From positions 1 to 5,484 of the forward strand of contig JAUWTR010000145.1 of the NCBI GenBank assembly GCA_030614645.1: 5,484 bases of DNA, read 5' to 3'. Made by a program: the position numbers and the translations under genes. The notes beneath the pieces were generated by a model, which saw nothing but the letters and a program-made list of their open reading frames with translations, searched no databases and was not told where the DNA came from. This DNA comes from Candidatus Aminicenantota bacterium (GTDB lineage: Bacteria > Acidobacteriota > Aminicenantia > Aminicenantales > Aminicenantaceae). Positions 4,712-5,484 of this stretch are shown in pieces. Every line of letters begins with the position of its first letter. Within the stretch, counting starts at the first letter, position 1.

Positions 4712-5484
4712 TTAAGCCTCCCGGGTAAGGATATTATGAATCTTTTGCCAGATATTTTTTATTTCTCCGGATGCAGGGCTTTCTGTATATTCAAGTAGAG
4801 GGATTGTTTTTACCATGGCTTCTGTTACTTTTGGGTCAAAGGGAATTTTGCCTAGAAGCGGGATTGAATTCTCTCTGCACCAGTTTTCGATCTTTGTCGT
4901 GTTTTGCAGATTAATATCGAATTTGTTGATGCAGCAGGCGGTTTTAGTGTTGAAATGGCTCGCTGTTTCAATGACTCGCTTCATATCATGGATGCCGGAG
5001 ATAGAGGGCTCTGTAATGATAAGCGCCAGGTCAGTGCCGGAAAGCGAGGCGATCACCGGGCAGCCTATTCCCGGGGGCCCATCGATTATTACATATTCCA
5101 GATTTTCTTTTTCTGCAATGTCTTTTGCCTTTTTGCGGACTTCGCTTACAAGTTTTCCAGAGCTTTCTTCCCCGATTCCCAGCCTGGCGTGGACAAAAGG
5201 CCCGTATGAGGTTTTTGATATAAACAATTCCCCGGATATGGCATCTTCCATCTTTATGGCACTTGGGGGGCAGATGTGAGAGCAAACAGCACATCCCTCA
5301 CAGGAAAGGGGGTCTATTACTATATCCTCAGAATTACTTTTACTGATAGCGTCGAATCGGCAGATCTCTATGCATTCGCCGCAGCTGGTGCATTCTTCTT
5401 GGTTGATGCGGGCTTGTTTCCCGCCTGAAAATTGATGGGTTTCAATAATTTCAGGATGGAGCAGAACATAGAGATTGGCTGCAT
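4712..5484 (-). CDS. MinD-superfamily P-loop ATPase with inserted 2x[4Fe-4S] ferredoxin domain (5' end beyond window)
   Basis: The frame is open from the window edge to TAA at 4714-4712, showing 256 residues; the N-terminus with the Walker A (deviant P-loop) lies outside. Numbering from the first full codon at the edge: AANLYVLLHPE (1-11) is the segment that follows the switch Asp in this family. The ferredoxin insert has two CxxCxxCxxxC motifs, C31/C34/C37/C41 and C61/C64/C67/C71 followed by PPSAI, each able to bind a 4Fe-4S cluster. Then comes the ATPase body with IIDGPPGIGCPV (Walker B/switch region, 132-143) and TEPSISGIHDMKR. Relatives are soluble proteins found near genes for nitrogenase-type cofactors, Fe-S assembly or redox enzymes in anaerobes; they are thought to couple ATP to cluster or electron transfer, which is not proven here. 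A start at the ATG at 5251 would discard both cluster motifs and must be wrong. It is cotranscribed with the DUF4405-like gene. Confidence 0.93.
   Translation of the reverse strand, partial: AANLYVLLHPEIIETHQFSGGKQARINQEECTSCGECIEICRFDAISKSNSEDIVIDPLSCEGCAVCSHICPPSAIKMEDAISGELFISKTSYGPFVHARLGIGEESSGKLVSEVRKKAKDIAEKENLEYVIIDGPPGIGCPVIASLSGTDLALIITEPSISGIHDMKRVIETASHFNTKTACCINKFDINLQNTTKIENWCRENSIPLLGKIPFDPKVTEAMVKTIPLLEYTESPASGEIKNIWQKIHNILTREA
4717..4722 (-). promoter_or_regulatory. Ribosome binding site of the DUF4405-like gene
   Basis: On the minus strand GGGAGG lies 9 nt before the ATG at 4707-4705, inside the last codons of the ferredoxin-ATPase. Stop and start are 4 bp apart, which favours translational coupling. 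Confidence 0.8.

Noticed and set aside
5249..5251. ATG as the start of a 179-residue MinD-like protein
   Set aside because: The same frame stays open to the window edge and encodes both 4Fe-4S motifs upstream of this codon. The ATG is internal.
4815..5279. Overlapping plus-strand open frames and a minus-strand frame (5031-5294) across the ATPase
   Set aside because: They are shadows of the MinD-ferredoxin gene, whose motifs are clear in its own frame.
11..5482. Genome-wide reassignment of UGA to Trp or Gly
   Set aside because: All 17 Trp codons counted in the other coding regions are TGG, and no other frame is interrupted by TGA. A reassigned genome would show many.

Overview
The window looks like chromosomal DNA of an uncultured, probably anaerobic bacterium. 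GC content appears moderate (judged by eye, not computed). Bacterial origin is supported by Shine-Dalgarno sites, two good sigma70-type promoters, and a signal-peptide-bearing Spy/CpxP-like protein. An IscU-like scaffold and a MinD-type ATPase carrying two 4Fe-4S motifs fit an anaerobe rich in Fe-S proteins. I cannot name the phylum. The metallo-beta-lactamase-fold protein belongs to UPF0282, a family I know mainly from archaea, so transfer into this lineage is possible.

Layout. (1) Positions 11-1296, minus strand: a Spy/CpxP-like periplasmic protein with a long Gly/Tyr/Arg-rich tail lies upstream of an IscU-type Fe-S scaffold. Each gene has its own recognisable promoter, so they are neighbours rather than an obligate operon. 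(2) Positions 1297-1471: a divergent intergenic region with a near-consensus promoter for the Spy-like gene and a GC-rich 6-bp inverted repeat. (3) Positions 1472-3571, plus strand: a UPF0282 metallo-hydrolase interrupted by an in-frame TGA at 2042-2044. Its frame then runs without any further stop into a class I/II PLP aminotransferase, which has its own ribosome binding site and ATG at 2402. (4) Positions 3589-5484, minus strand: a MinD-family ATPase with an inserted 2x[4Fe-4S] ferredoxin domain, cut by the window edge, is followed 4 bp later by a three-helix DUF4405-like putative haem membrane protein. That protein carries two copies of a soluble helical module. The plus-strand and second minus-strand blocks converge with a 17-bp gap and no visible terminator.

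How the genes may work together (inference). The ferredoxin-ATPase and the DUF4405-like protein are almost certainly cotranscribed and could form a membrane-linked redox or Fe-S handling unit. The IscU-like scaffold in the same window fits an Fe-S theme but is in a separate transcription unit. The UPF0282/aminotransferase pair has no evident link to that theme.

The most notable points are the single in-frame TGA inside UPF0282 (all five other visible stops are TAA or TAG), the unbroken frame joining UPF0282 to the aminotransferase, and a 101-bp tract duplicated at 98/101 identity inside the DUF4405-like gene while the rest of the same module has diverged. I did not find a convincing, wholly new system; the DUF4405-repeat/ferredoxin-ATPase pair is the best candidate for one.
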